Shown here: piece after piece, positions 25,795 to 34,533 of the stretch
Numbering within the stretch: the stretch's first letter is position 1
Layout of the letters: each line of letters opens with the position of its first letter
Source of the DNA: Tamaricihabitans halophyticus
GTDB taxonomy: Bacteria; Actinomycetota; Actinomycetes; Mycobacteriales; Pseudonocardiaceae
Direction: 5' to 3'
Assembly (NCBI RefSeq): GCF_004340875.1
Contig: NZ_SLXQ01000003.1
Coordinates: 348,207-412,206 of the forward strand
DNA: 64,000 nt
The notes under the pieces: generated by a model
Told to the model about the DNA's origin: nothing
Seen by the model: only the letters and a program-made list of their open reading frames with translations
The model's database searches: none
Translations under genes and position numbers: made by a program

Positions 25795-25979
25795 GGCTCG
25801 ACCCCCTCGCACAGGGACGGGGCGGCCGGGGGAATCGGCGGCCCCGCTCGGTCTCGACAACTATTTCCTTGGTCTACCGTACCTTGTCCCTGGGGTTGGA
25901 TGCGACGTGGCTCGGTGTGCCTAGCGCGACACTGCGGCGGGGGCAGCGAATCGTGGCCGGGGCGTGCCACGATTCAGTC

Positions 25980-26891
25980 GTGCTACGTCCGTTCGTCGCT
26001 TACCTGCGCGTCTACGAACCAGTGTCCGCCTTTGGGTCGGAGCTGGCCGGGCAACTCAGGGAAGCAATTGCCGCCAGCCGGGTGACGCGTGCCAATGCGG
26101 GGGAGCGCGAACAGCTGCTATGGCTTAGGTCACAAATGGCTGTTCCCGCGCGGATGCTGCCCGCCGAGCTGCCCGATGGCAGCGCGGCGCCGAGTGGTTT
26201 GCGCGAGGTACTGGTCCTCCGGACCGCCGATATCCCGCCGGCCGGCAAGACCAGCGAGGGCGATTCGGTGGTGGTCGGGCCTGGCCCGCTGGTGTGCCCG
26301 CTGGAGATCAGGGCGCGCTCGGCGGCGGCGCTGGTGAACTTTCTTGGTACCGCGCATCCGGTGCTGCGAGCGGCGTCGATCTCGCCACCGGTCGAGGAGA
26401 TACGGGCGCATGCCTCGGCCGCGCTCGCCGATGTGGCTGGCGCCGCGGTGCACGTGCTCTCCAGCGCGTACTCGGTGCCGCTGCCGTGGTTCACGCTGAT
26501 CGACCCTGCGCAGCGGCAGGTGTTGCTCGGCGAGCGCAACGACCCGGAGCGGCAGGTGGTTTACCGGACGTCGATGGGGCAGGCGCGGCAGCGGGTGGAG
26601 CATGCGCGGCAGCTGGCCGTGGACTCGTTCGGCGAGCAGGGCCCGGCGAAGCTGCTTTCCGATACCCGTGAGTGGCTGGGGCGGTTCCACCCGCATTCGG
26701 CCGTTGAACTGGACTACGGCGGGTTGGTGCAGGTGATGAGTGACGAGATGCTTGCCGAGGACAGCTCGGCCGCGGACGTGCACGGCATTGTCACCGCGCT
26801 GGAGAGCGGGGATGCCGAGGAGGTTGCCGAGCGCTTCGAGCGGCTGCGGGACTTCTGGAGCGAGCTGGCTTCACGCGAGCGCATCAACTAG
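25980..26891 (+). CDS. Conserved actinobacterial protein (Rv0811c-like), function unknown
   Basis: About 303 residues from the GTG at 25980 (LRPFVAYLRVYEPVSAF). GTG at 25953 and an upstream ATG at 25869 are alternatives, and no strong ribosome site decides between them. It has no signal peptide or membrane helix. Visible segments are LVCPLEIRARSAAALVNF, PLPWFTLIDPAQRQ, TSMGQARQRVEHARQLA and LDYGGLVQVM. The C-terminal third is acidic and helical. It matches by position and general look the conserved hypothetical protein after DUF3073 in mycobacteria. It ends in a CTAG shared with the convergent asparaginase stop. Confidence 0.7.
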   Translation: MLRPFVAYLRVYEPVSAFGSELAGQLREAIAASRVTRANAGEREQLLWLRSQMAVPARMLPAELPDGSAAPSGLREVLVLRTADIPPAGKTSEGDSVVVGPGPLVCPLEIRARSAAALVNFLGTAHPVLRAASISPPVEEIRAHASAALADVAGAAVHVLSSAYSVPLPWFTLIDPAQRQVLLGERNDPERQVVYRTSMGQARQRVEHARQLAVDSFGEQGPAKLLSDTREWLGRFHPHSAVELDYGGLVQVMSDEMLAEDSSAADVHGIVTALESGDAEEVAERFERLRDFWSELASRERIN

Positions 26892-27814
26892 CGCCCGCGC
26901 GGGTGCGCTCCGTGATCGCGTTCTTTAAGGTTAGCGAGCTCGGGGCCGGGGCGGATGGCGCCGACCTCGGCGCCCCCACCGTAGACGGGCTCGACGATCC
27001 CGCGCGCTCGCTCACTGAGGGTGATGCCAAGCTCCTCGAGTAGCGCGAGCAGTACGGTGGGCCGTGCCCGCGCGGCACCGTCGTCGATCTTGAACACCGC
27101 GGCCGTGCCATCGGCGAGCGCGAACGCGTGCACCCCTTCCGCGCCGCCCTTGAGCAGCAGGCCGTCGACCTCCTCGAGCAGCACGGTGTCCTCCCGGCCG
27201 GTGCCCGCGACCAGGAACGGGTTGGCCCGCATCGCCGCGGCCACCTCGGTGTCCACCAGCTGGCGAAACGCCGAACAGAGCCCAGCGGGCGAGTATCCGA
27301 ACAGCGGCGCGCCGCAACCGTCCACCGCGCTCAGCGCGATCGGCTCACCGGTGAGTTCGGTAATCGTCGCCGCGATCGCCCGCTGTAGCGGATGCTCGGG
27401 TTCGAGATACCTCGCCGGATCCCAGCCGTTCACGGCGCAGGTGGCGAGCATTCCCGCGTGTTTGCCCGAGCAGTTCATGGTCGCCTTGCGCCCGTCATGC
27501 GGGCCGACCGGACACTTCAAGTCCTCCTCGGCGAACCCGAACGTGTCCAGTAGCGCGAGAACCCGGCGCACGTGCTCGGCCTCGCCACTATGCGAGGCAC
27601 TGATCAGCGCCAGGTCCGCGGCCGGCACGGACAGCCCGGCACGCAGCATGGCAAGCGCTTGCATCGGTTTGGCGGACGAGCGAGGGAGGAACGGCGCATA
27701 CGGGTCACCGAGCTCGCGCAGCGGCTTGCCATCGGGGTCGAGCACCAACACGGTCCCCCGATGGACGCTTTCCACAACGCCGTTTCGTTCGACTTCGGCC
27801 AGTACCGGATTCAT
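26888..27814 (-). CDS. L-asparaginase II family protein
   Basis: 308 residues. It has the PF06089 (asparaginase II) pattern: VLAEVERNGVVESVHRGTVLV, RSSAKPMQALAML, SASHSGEAEHV, CSGKHAGMLATC and VDGCGAPLFGYS. It hydrolyses asparagine to aspartate and ammonia; some members act on related amides. The last residues (ANLKERDH and on) are encoded by a GCGTTCTTTA-family element, so the C-terminus appears to have been extended or replaced by the repeat. The start overlaps the RsiG-like stop by four bases. Confidence 0.88.
   Translation of the reverse strand: MNPVLAEVERNGVVESVHRGTVLVLDPDGKPLRELGDPYAPFLPRSSAKPMQALAMLRAGLSVPAADLALISASHSGEAEHVRRVLALLDTFGFAEEDLKCPVGPHDGRKATMNCSGKHAGMLATCAVNGWDPARYLEPEHPLQRAIAATITELTGEPIALSAVDGCGAPLFGYSPAGLCSAFRQLVDTEVAAAMRANPFLVAGTGREDTVLLEEVDGLLLKGGAEGVHAFALADGTAAVFKIDDGAARARPTVLLALLEELGITLSERARGIVEPVYGGGAEVGAIRPGPELANLKERDHGAHPRGR
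26914..26938. repeat. GCGTTCTTTA-family element, copy C
   Basis: GATCGCGTTCTTTAAGG followed by TTAGCGAG lies inside the 3' end of the asparaginase gene, 23 bases from the convergent stop. Bases 26919-26938 are identical to 10393-10412 (copy A). Confidence 0.65.
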
Positions 27815-28434
27815 TCGTCGTCTTTGGCGGGTTCGCGCGCGGCGTCCAGCAGCTCGTCCACGGAAGCCGTGCCCGCGCGATAGCGTTCACCGATCTCCGC
27901 GTTCAGCGTGTCCATCACCGCCTGCACCTCGCGCCTCCGGGTGGAGACCGATTCCTCCTCCGTGCGGTAGGTGCGCAGCGCCGAGGCCAGCTTCTCCGCG
28001 CTGAGCTCACCGACGTTGGACAGATCGGCGTCCGAAACCAGCGCTTCCACATGCCTGCGGTGCGCCTCGGCGCGCGACGGTTCGACCAGCCGGTGCCGGC
28101 CGGAACCCATCGCCGGGCCGACGGCATTGTCCGAAAGGATGCTGACCAGCTGGTCAACGACGGTATGCGAACCGCCTTCGGCGCGCCGCTGCTGCTCGGC
28201 GAGCACGATGTCGATTCGCGCATGCAGCATCCGACGCAGATACGAAAGGTCGGCTTCTTCCTGCGCCGCCTCGTCGCGCCGGCCGCGCAGCTCGGTCAGC
28301 GCCAGCTGCGCGATATCCGTTACGAAATCGGCGGCAAGTACCCGGTCAATCCGCCTGCGCCCACCCGGACGAACTTCGATCACGGAATCATCCTCCGGCA
28401 TTCCCTCGCCGCGTGCCAGTGCCAGTTCACCCAT
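27811..28434 (-). CDS. rsiG: RsiG-like c-di-GMP-binding anti-sigma-type protein
   Basis: 207 residues, nearly all helical and charged. The RsiG family binds c-di-GMP with the motif E(X)3S(X)2R(X)3Q(X)3D, once on each helix of an antiparallel coiled coil, and in Streptomyces holds the sigma factor WhiG. Here the second copy is perfect: E160, S164, R167, Q171 and D175. The first has E60, S64, R67, H71 and D75, that is, His for Gln. The two motifs are exactly 100 residues apart. No WhiG-type sigma gene is in the window, so the partner is unknown. A second possible start is the Met at residue 12. It sits between BKACE and asparaginase in a minus-strand run. Confidence 0.82.
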   Translation of the reverse strand: MGELALARGEGMPEDDSVIEVRPGGRRRIDRVLAADFVTDIAQLALTELRGRRDEAAQEEADLSYLRRMLHARIDIVLAEQQRRAEGGSHTVVDQLVSILSDNAVGPAMGSGRHRLVEPSRAEAHRRHVEALVSDADLSNVGELSAEKLASALRTYRTEEESVSTRRREVQAVMDTLNAEIGERYRAGTASVDELLDAAREPAKDDE

Positions 28435-28441
28435 GCGGACC

Positions 28442-29269
28442 TCACCCGGCTACGCCGATCAGCGCACGCGCCTCGGCGACCGGCATCGGCGGGCGCTGGG
28501 CGATCTTGGCCAGCCCGGCTGCGCGGGCCACCAGCTGAGCGTTGTCCTTCACCCGTTCACCACGCGCATAGTTGATCGTGTCCTCCATGCCGACCCGCAG
28601 GTGGCCCCCGGCGCCCAGCGCGGTGAGCATCACCGGCATGGTCGTCCGGCCGATGCCGGTGGCGGAGAAGCTTGCGCCGTCCGGCAGCAGCCGAAGCGCG
28701 GCGGCGACGGTTTCCGCGTCACCGGGCATCCCGCCAGGCACGCCCATGACCAGGTCCACGTGCACCCGTCCGCCGGCAGGTGGGCCCTCGCTGTCCAGTA
28801 GCCGGCGCAGCGTCGCGAGCTGGCCGAGATCGAAGATCTCGTACTCCGGCACGATGCCCCTGTCCCGCATGCGGCGGTGCAGCTCAACGATGAAATCCCA
28901 GCGATTCATGAAGACCGCGTCGCCGAAATTGACCGTGCCCATGGTGCATGACGCGGAGTCGGGCGCGGCTTCGAGCACGCGCAGCCGGTCTTCCTCGGCG
29001 TCGGTCACCGCGCCGCCGGTGGACAGCTGCACGATCAGGTCGGTGTTCTCCCTGAGCGCGGCAACCGTCTCTCGGAGCCTGCCGAGATCCAGCGTTGGCT
29101 CCGCCTCGGCGCCACGGATGTGCACGTGAATCATCGCCGCGCCGACCCGCTCGCAGTCCCGTGCGGTGCCGACCAGCTCGTCCAGGGTCACCGGCAGGTT
29201 CGGTACGGCTGACTTGTCGTGTTCCGCCCCGGTGGGCGCGACGGTGATCAAGGTCCCCGCAGTAGTCAT
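28442..29269 (-). CDS. BKACE-family (DUF849) beta-keto acid cleavage enzyme
   Basis: 275 residues from the ATG at 29267-29269. It shows the metal-binding and catalytic segments of the family: VAPTGAEHDKSAVPNLPVT, MIHVHIRG, VQLSTGGAV, PEYEIFDLGQL, HVDLVMGVPGGMP and VGMEDTINYARGE. These enzymes condense a beta-keto acid with acetyl-CoA to give acetoacetate and a CoA ester; the lysine-fermentation enzyme Kce is the type member. The substrate here is unknown. It lies 7 bases before the RsiG-like gene. Confidence 0.88.
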   Translation of the reverse strand: MTTAGTLITVAPTGAEHDKSAVPNLPVTLDELVGTARDCERVGAAMIHVHIRGAEAEPTLDLGRLRETVAALRENTDLIVQLSTGGAVTDAEEDRLRVLEAAPDSASCTMGTVNFGDAVFMNRWDFIVELHRRMRDRGIVPEYEIFDLGQLATLRRLLDSEGPPAGGRVHVDLVMGVPGGMPGDAETVAAALRLLPDGASFSATGIGRTTMPVMLTALGAGGHLRVGMEDTINYARGERVKDNAQLVARAAGLAKIAQRPPMPVAEARALIGVAG

Positions 29270-29318
29270 GCCCCGATCCTGGCACGTCGTAGCGAGCGCA
29301 TGCACGCCAGGACACAGG

Positions 29319-29394
29319 GCGCCCCTGGGTTAAGCGCCTCTGGGATAAGCGCCTCTGGGTTAAGCGCCTCTGGGGTCAGGCGCCCCTGAGGTTA
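29319..29394. repeat. Five-unit 15-bp tandem repeat
   Basis: Units GCGCCCCTGGGTTAA (29319), GCGCCTCTGGGATAA (29334), GCGCCTCTGGGTTAA (29349), GCGCCTCTGGGGTCA (29364) and, after one extra base, GCGCCCCTGAGGTTA (29380) run through the gap between BKACE and YgfZ. The last unit encodes the YgfZ C-terminus (NLRGA). Neighbouring units differ by one to three bases. Confidence 0.85.
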
Positions 29395-30473
29395 CGGGCG
29401 GCGACCCGACCGGCGCCTTCGTGTCCCTCGGGCACCGAGTCCGGATCGATGGCCGCCTGCACCACCTCGTCGTCCGCGCCCGCGTGCAGTTCCGCATCGA
29501 CCGGCACGGACCGTTTGATCAGCGCGAGCGCGATCGGGCCGAGCTCGTGGTGCTGGGTTACCGATCCGACACGGCCGACCACCCGCTCGCCGCGCCGCAC
29601 CGGCTGGCCCGCTTCCGGATACACCTCCGGCGAGCCGTCCAGGTGCAGTAGCAGCAACCGGCGCGGTGGCTGGCCGACGTTGTACACCTTCGCCACGGTT
29701 TCCTGCCCCCGGTAGCAGCCCTTGTCCAGGTGGACAGCCGAACCGAGCCAGTTCACCTCGTTCGGGATCGCCTTCTCATCGGTGTCCACACCCAGCCGCG
29801 GCCGCAACGACTCGACGCGCAGCGCTTCGTAAGCCCAGGAACCAGCGGGCCGTGCGCCCGCGTCGGTCAACCGGCGCCACCACTCGGTGAGCTCGGCGCG
29901 CGGGACAAGCAGGTCGACCGAACCGGTACGCGGCCACGGCATCCGCCTGGCGAATCCACCCTCCGGTAGCGCGCGGACCGCGTACGGCTGGATGGGCAGC
30001 GCGATGTCGAGTGCCGCCAGAATCTCGTCCGCCTTCGGCCCGAGCAGGCTCAACACCGCGAGTTCGGCACTCGCCTGCCGCGGCTCCACCTTCGACCAGA
30101 AACGCATCGAGTCGAGATAGCCGAACAGGCCATCGGCGTACCCGGGCTCGGTGTCCAGCCATACGCAGCCGTCCAGATTGGCTACGACCGCGTGGTGCTG
30201 GATGCGTCCCTGCAGGTCAAGTACCAGCGCCTCGCTGCCAGCCGCTTCACCGAGCGCGTTGAAGTGCTGGGTGGTCAGCGCGTGCAGCCAGTCCAGCCGG
30301 TCGTCGCCGGGTACCGCGACCACTTCCCGGTGCGAGCGGTCGACCACGATGGCCGCCCTGGAGGCGGTGCGCTGTTCGGCGAACGGGTCGCCGAAATGCC
30401 ACGGCACGCCCGCGTCGTGGTGGCCGTCCGGTGCGGGGACGGCGCCCGGTACCTCAAGCAAGGGTGAGCTCAC
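29376..30473 (-). CDS. ygfZ: YgfZ/GcvT-family folate-binding protein
   Basis: 365 residues. The family signature KGCYRGQETVAKVYNVGQPP is present, with the conserved Cys. Upstream are RSHREVVAVPGDDRLDWLHALTTQ and a GcvT-like folate-binding region. YgfZ (COG0354) uses tetrahydrofolate and assists iron-sulfur cluster assembly or repair. It overlaps the Fur-family regulator by four bases, a link that fits iron-sulfur or oxidative-stress roles. Its C-terminus runs into the 15-bp tandem repeat. Confidence 0.9.
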   Translation of the reverse strand: MSSPLLEVPGAVPAPDGHHDAGVPWHFGDPFAEQRTASRAAIVVDRSHREVVAVPGDDRLDWLHALTTQHFNALGEAAGSEALVLDLQGRIQHHAVVANLDGCVWLDTEPGYADGLFGYLDSMRFWSKVEPRQASAELAVLSLLGPKADEILAALDIALPIQPYAVRALPEGGFARRMPWPRTGSVDLLVPRAELTEWWRRLTDAGARPAGSWAYEALRVESLRPRLGVDTDEKAIPNEVNWLGSAVHLDKGCYRGQETVAKVYNVGQPPRRLLLLHLDGSPEVYPEAGQPVRRGERVVGRVGSVTQHHELGPIALALIKRSVPVDAELHAGADDEVVQAAIDPDSVPEGHEGAGRVAARNLRGA

Positions 30474-30925
30474 GAATTCTCCATGCAGTCTGCGCAGTGC
30501 CCGGAAAGCGCGAGATGACTCGCGTCTAGTTCAAACCCGTATTCGGCACGTAATGTTCCCGCGACCCCGTCCAGTAGCTCGCAGGCTACTTCGCTGATCT
30601 GCCCGCAGCGGTGACAGACCAGGTGCACGTGCTGGTGCTCATCGGCGGAGTAGGTCGGCGCGCCGTGGCCGAGATGGGTGTGCCGTACGACGCCGATCTG
30701 TTCGAGCAGGTCCAGCGTGCGGTAGACGGTCGTGATGTTCACCGTTGGCGCGGTCTGCTGTATCTGTTGACAGATCTCTTCCGGAGTAGCGTGCCCGAGC
30801 TGTCGTACGGCTTCGAGGACGAGCTGACGCTGTGGGGTCATGCGCAGGCCGCGTTCGTGCAGCGTTTTGCGCAGCCCGGTGCGCGCGCTCGGCGCTGTGC
30901 CCGCTGCCCCATCCTGGGATACCAC
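30470..30925 (-). CDS. Fur-family metalloregulator
   Basis: 151 residues from the GTG at 30923-30925; the frame is open further upstream and the ribosome site is weak. The winged helix has GLRMTPQRQLVLEAVRQLGHATPEEI and NITTVYRTLDLLEQIGVV. The metal part has HLGHGAPTYS and HQHVHLVCHRCGQISEV, and ends HCADC, giving two CxxC pairs for structural zinc. Whether it senses Fe, Zn or peroxide cannot be told. It is divergent from pabC and coupled to ygfZ. Confidence 0.9.
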   Translation of the reverse strand: MVSQDGAAGTAPSARTGLRKTLHERGLRMTPQRQLVLEAVRQLGHATPEEICQQIQQTAPTVNITTVYRTLDLLEQIGVVRHTHLGHGAPTYSADEHQHVHLVCHRCGQISEVACELLDGVAGTLRAEYGFELDASHLALSGHCADCMENS

Positions 30926-30982
30926 GTTCCCATGGTAGGACGCCCTGTGAGGTAGCTGCCGGGAAACCGTAGGCTCGCCGGT

Positions 30983-31822
30983 ATGCGCGTACTCGTATTC
31001 CTGGACGGCACCGTTGGCGATCCGGAAGCCGCTCATATCCGAGTGGACGACCTCGGACTGCTGCGTGGCGATGGCATTTTCGAAACCGTGCTCGTGGTGG
31101 ACGGCAAACCGCGCGAGCTGGACCGGCATCTGGACCGGCTGGCGAGTTCCGCCGCCAAGCTGGACCTGCCGGTGCCGGACCGGGAGGCGTGGCGGCAGGC
31201 GGTGCACACCGCGCTGGTCAACTGGCCAGCCGAACGGGAATGCGCGGTCAAGCTGGTGTACACCCGCGGTCCGGAGGGTTCCGGGGAACCGACCGCCTTC
31301 GTGCTTGCGCAGGAGATCGCGGACAAGGTGCTGCGGCAGCGCGCGGCCGGCGTCGCGGTGGTCACGCTGGAGCGCGGCTTCGGCCCCGAGGTCGCCGAGC
31401 GGGCGCCGTGGCTGCTGCTCGGTGCGAAGTCGCTGTCGTATGCGGTGAATATGGCCGCGCTGCGGGAGGCGGAGCGGCGGGATGCCGATGACGTGATCTT
31501 CCTTGCCGCGGATGGTTCGGTGCTGGAGGGCCCGACCTCGACCGTGGTGATCGCGCAGGGGGAGACGCTGCGTACCCCGCCGGCGCGCACCGGGATCCTG
31601 CCGGGCACCACGCAGGCCGGCCTGTTCGACGGCGCGGAGAGCAGTGGCTGGTCGGTCAAGGTGGAACCGTTGACCATGGACGATCTGCGGGCGGCCGACG
31701 TGGTACTGCTCGTGTCCAGCGTGCGCAAGGTGACCAGGGTGGTTTCCATCGACGGCGAAGCGCTGCCGGACGCCAGCGGGCTGCACCGGCAGCTGCTGTC
31801 GATCTACGAATCGCTCTACTGA
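30983..31822 (+). CDS. pabC: Aminodeoxychorismate lyase-type class IV aminotransferase
   Basis: 279 residues of the class-IV PLP fold. LGLLRGDGIFETVLV, the catalytic-Lys segment GAKSLSYAVNMAALREA, VLEGPTSTVVI and RTGILPGTTQAGLFD are visible. The protein is in the position of Rv0812 of mycobacteria, shown to be aminodeoxychorismate lyase (4-amino-4-deoxychorismate to p-aminobenzoate and pyruvate, for folate). A D-amino-acid or branched-chain aminotransferase activity is the alternative. It ends in a strong bidirectional terminator. Confidence 0.87.
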   Translation: MRVLVFLDGTVGDPEAAHIRVDDLGLLRGDGIFETVLVVDGKPRELDRHLDRLASSAAKLDLPVPDREAWRQAVHTALVNWPAERECAVKLVYTRGPEGSGEPTAFVLAQEIADKVLRQRAAGVAVVTLERGFGPEVAERAPWLLLGAKSLSYAVNMAALREAERRDADDVIFLAADGSVLEGPTSTVVIAQGETLRTPPARTGILPGTTQAGLFDGAESSGWSVKVEPLTMDDLRAADVVLLVSSVRKVTRVVSIDGEALPDASGLHRQLLSIYESLY

Positions 31823-31868
31823 CTCCCAGTAACCGCGCTAGCCCTAGAGAACGCGGTTACTGGGAGTC
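31821..31868. terminator. Perfect 17-bp bidirectional terminator with GCGTTCTTTA-family core (copy D)
   Basis: GACTCCCAGTAACCGCG (31821-31837) pairs over all 17 bases with 31852-31868. The loop (CTAGCCCTAGAGAA) read on the reverse strand continues as GCGTTCTCTAGGGCTAGCGC, matching the repeat core. It lies between the convergent stops of pabC and the amidohydrolase. Confidence 0.85.
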
Positions 31869-31879
31869 GTCGCTACTGC

Positions 31880-33112
31880 TCAGTCCGCTATTGGGCGGCC
31901 GTCCTTGATCACGGCGGCGAGCCCGCCCGGTTTGCGCAGCAGCCCGAGGTCAGCGAGTGGATCGCCGTCCACGAGCAGGAGGTCGGCCCGTTTACCGACC
32001 TCCACGGTGCCGATCTCGGCTTCAAGGCCGAGCAGCTCGGCGCTGGTCCGGGTGCCGGACACGATCGCCGGGTACGCGCCGAGCACGTCGGCCTTGAGCT
32101 CGAACTCGCGCGCTTTGTCCCGCGCGGACTCACCGAGCAGATCGGAACCGGACGCGATGCGCACACCATTACGTAGCGCGGTTTCCAAGCTATTGCCCGC
32201 CTGCTCCAGCGCGAAGCGCACCTTGCCCATGCTGTGCTCGGGCACCCCGTACTCGGCACCCCGTTCGTACAGGTTCTGGTAAACGCTCATCGTCGGCACC
32301 AGGTAGGTGCCGGCCTCGGCCATCATCCGCGCGGTCGGCTCGTCGATCAGATTGCCGTGCTCGATCGACCGCACACCCGCGGCTACACAGTTCTGGATCG
32401 CTTCCGGCGCGATGGCGTGCGCCATCACCGGAATACCCGCGCCGCGCGCCGCGGTCACCGCCGCCTGCAACTCGGCGGTGGTGAACTGGACGGCGTCCAG
32501 CGCGTCGGTCGGTGACATGGCGCCGCCGCTGGCCATGATCTTGATCTGATTCGCCCCGCGCCGGATCTGCTCCCGCGCGGCCTTGAGTACCTCGCCTTCG
32601 CCGTCGCAGACCTGCATCACGTAGCCGATCTCGGAGCAGCAGGAAAGCGGATCGTCGACCTCGGCCATCCGCCGGAAATCGCCGTGCCCGCCGGTCTGCG
32701 ACAGCGGGCGGTTCGCCACCAGCACCCGGGGGCCGTCCACCAGCCCCTGCTCGACGGCAAGGCGGAACCCGTAGTCTGCGCCGCCCGCGTCCCGCACGGT
32801 GGTGAAACCCTGCCGAAGGGTCTCCCGCATGATCCGGCCAACCTTCAGCGCGGCCAGGCTCGCCGGGTAGTTGCGATGCTGTTCGAGCACGTTCACGTCG
32901 ATAGCGCCAAGGTGCACGTGACAGTCGATCAACCCGGGCAGCAGGGTCTTACCCCGCCCGTCGATGACCCTGGCGCCAGCGCTCGCCGGCGGTGTGGTCG
33001 TGCTGACCTCTTTGATCTGGGTACCTTCCACGACAACCGTGGCGCCCTCGATCGGCTCGGGGGAAACACAATCGAGCAAGGTGACATTCTCGATTACCAG
33101 CATTTCGGGCAC
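31880..33112 (-). CDS. Metal-dependent amidohydrolase (imidazolonepropionase-like)
   Basis: 410 residues. The metal site is GLIDCHVHLGA (HxH), KIMASGGAMSP (Lys bridge candidate), PVMAHAIAPEAI and RSIEHGNLI (His), and IASGSDLLGES (Asp). Flanking beta-sandwich segments are at both ends. Substrates in this family range from prolidase-type dipeptides to hydantoins and lactones; none can be named here. It is followed in reverse order by an MHS-family MFS transporter 9 bases away, which probably imports its substrate. Confidence 0.88.
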   Translation of the reverse strand: MPEMLVIENVTLLDCVSPEPIEGATVVVEGTQIKEVSTTTPPASAGARVIDGRGKTLLPGLIDCHVHLGAIDVNVLEQHRNYPASLAALKVGRIMRETLRQGFTTVRDAGGADYGFRLAVEQGLVDGPRVLVANRPLSQTGGHGDFRRMAEVDDPLSCCSEIGYVMQVCDGEGEVLKAAREQIRRGANQIKIMASGGAMSPTDALDAVQFTTAELQAAVTAARGAGIPVMAHAIAPEAIQNCVAAGVRSIEHGNLIDEPTARMMAEAGTYLVPTMSVYQNLYERGAEYGVPEHSMGKVRFALEQAGNSLETALRNGVRIASGSDLLGESARDKAREFELKADVLGAYPAIVSGTRTSAELLGLEAEIGTVEVGKRADLLLVDGDPLADLGLLRKPGGLAAVIKDGRPIAD

Positions 33113-33121
33113 CGGATCTCC

Positions 33122-34453
33122 TTACGCTGCGGGGCTTTTACTGGGTTCGTGGGCCGATGTGGACAGATCGCGGCGCGAGGTTTCCGGCAGGGTTCGCGCG
33201 GAAACCAGGGACAGTACGGCCACGATCGTGAGGTAGTACGCGGGTGCGAGTGGATCGCCCGTCTGGTCGATCAGGAAGGTCGCCATGAACGGCGCGGTGC
33301 CACCGAAAACCGTGTATGCCAGGTTGTAGGTGAGCGCCGACGCCGTGTACCGCACCCGGGTGGGGAACAGCTCGACGAGTAGCACGGCGGTCACCACATT
33401 GCAGCTGACCGCGCCGAGCGCGAGCACTACCTGGCCAGCGAAAGTGGCCGGGACACCGCCGAGGCCAGCAAGCAGATACGCGGGCACACTGCCGACGACC
33501 AGTAGTGCCGCGGCGCTGAACATGGTGGTCCTACGGCCAACGCGGTCGGAGAACCTGCCGACGAATGGGCAGAGAGCTGCCGCGAACAGCAATGCGAGCA
33601 CATTGGACAGTAGGGTGCGTGCGGTTCCTTCGCCCACGGTGACCTGGATATAGGTCGACATGTAGGTGGTGAACATGTAGAAGGAAAGTGCGGTTGCCGA
33701 AACGAATCCACCGAGCCTGAGCATGGCGCGAGAATGGGTTCGGATGGTTTCCCGCAACGGCGCCGCGGCAACCTTGTCGCTGTCCTCGATGCGGCGGAAG
33801 TCGGGTGTCTCATCCAGCTTGTTACGAATGTAGAAACCCGCGATACCAAGTGGCGCGGCGAGCAGGAATGGGATTCGCCATCCCCATTCAGTCATCGCCT
33901 GCTCACCCAGCGCGCTACTGCATACGAACGAGATAACCGCCGCGCCGCAGAAGGCGGCGAAGGTGCTCACCGGAAGGAAACTGGAGTACCAGGCACGCCG
34001 GTTACGACGGGCATGTTCAAGTACGAAGGCGCAGGCACCGGCGTACTCGCCACCGGTCGAGAACCCTTGCACGCATCTGACCAGCACAAGCAGGATAGGT
34101 GCGGCGATGCCGATCGCCGCGAAGGTGGGCAGCAGGCCGAGCGCCAGTGTCGCGGCGGACATCAGCACGATCGTGATGGCCAGCGTTTTCTTGCGGCCGA
34201 TCCGGTCACCGAGCCCGCCGAAGTAGGCGCCACCGATCGGGCGCAGCGCGAAAGCCACCGCAAAGGCCGCGAAGGTATTCAGTAGCGCTGCCGTATCGTT
34301 GTCGCTGGGGAAGAAATTATGCGCGATCTCCGTCGCCAGGAAGCCGTAAAGCGCGAAGTCGAACCATTCGACAAAATTCCCGATGGCAGCGGCTCGGATC
34401 ACCTTCCGAAGTGTTTTTGCATCCACGGCTTCGGTCGTGTTTCCACTATTCAT
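33122..34453 (-). CDS. MFS transporter, metabolite:H+ symporter family
   Basis: 443 residues with 12 helices. The MHS signature is clear: NFVEWFDFALYGFLA at helix 1, RPIGGAYFGGLGDRIGRKKTL in the loop 2-3 region, and GFSTGGEYAGACAFVLEHA. This family imports organic acids or betaine-type solutes (shikimate, alpha-ketoglutarate, proline/betaine). With the amidohydrolase it forms a two-gene unit for uptake and hydrolysis of an unknown compound. Confidence 0.9.
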   Translation of the reverse strand: MNSGNTTEAVDAKTLRKVIRAAAIGNFVEWFDFALYGFLATEIAHNFFPSDNDTAALLNTFAAFAVAFALRPIGGAYFGGLGDRIGRKKTLAITIVLMSAATLALGLLPTFAAIGIAAPILLVLVRCVQGFSTGGEYAGACAFVLEHARRNRRAWYSSFLPVSTFAAFCGAAVISFVCSSALGEQAMTEWGWRIPFLLAAPLGIAGFYIRNKLDETPDFRRIEDSDKVAAAPLRETIRTHSRAMLRLGGFVSATALSFYMFTTYMSTYIQVTVGEGTARTLLSNVLALLFAAALCPFVGRFSDRVGRRTTMFSAAALLVVGSVPAYLLAGLGGVPATFAGQVVLALGAVSCNVVTAVLLVELFPTRVRYTASALTYNLAYTVFGGTAPFMATFLIDQTGDPLAPAYYLTIVAVLSLVSARTLPETSRRDLSTSAHEPSKSPAA

Positions 34454-34533
34454 GACGCCCTCTCGCCTGCGGCAGGGTCGTAATCGTGACCAGGCAGCTA
34501 CCCGGGGTCTATTTGGTAGCTAAGGCAACTCGG

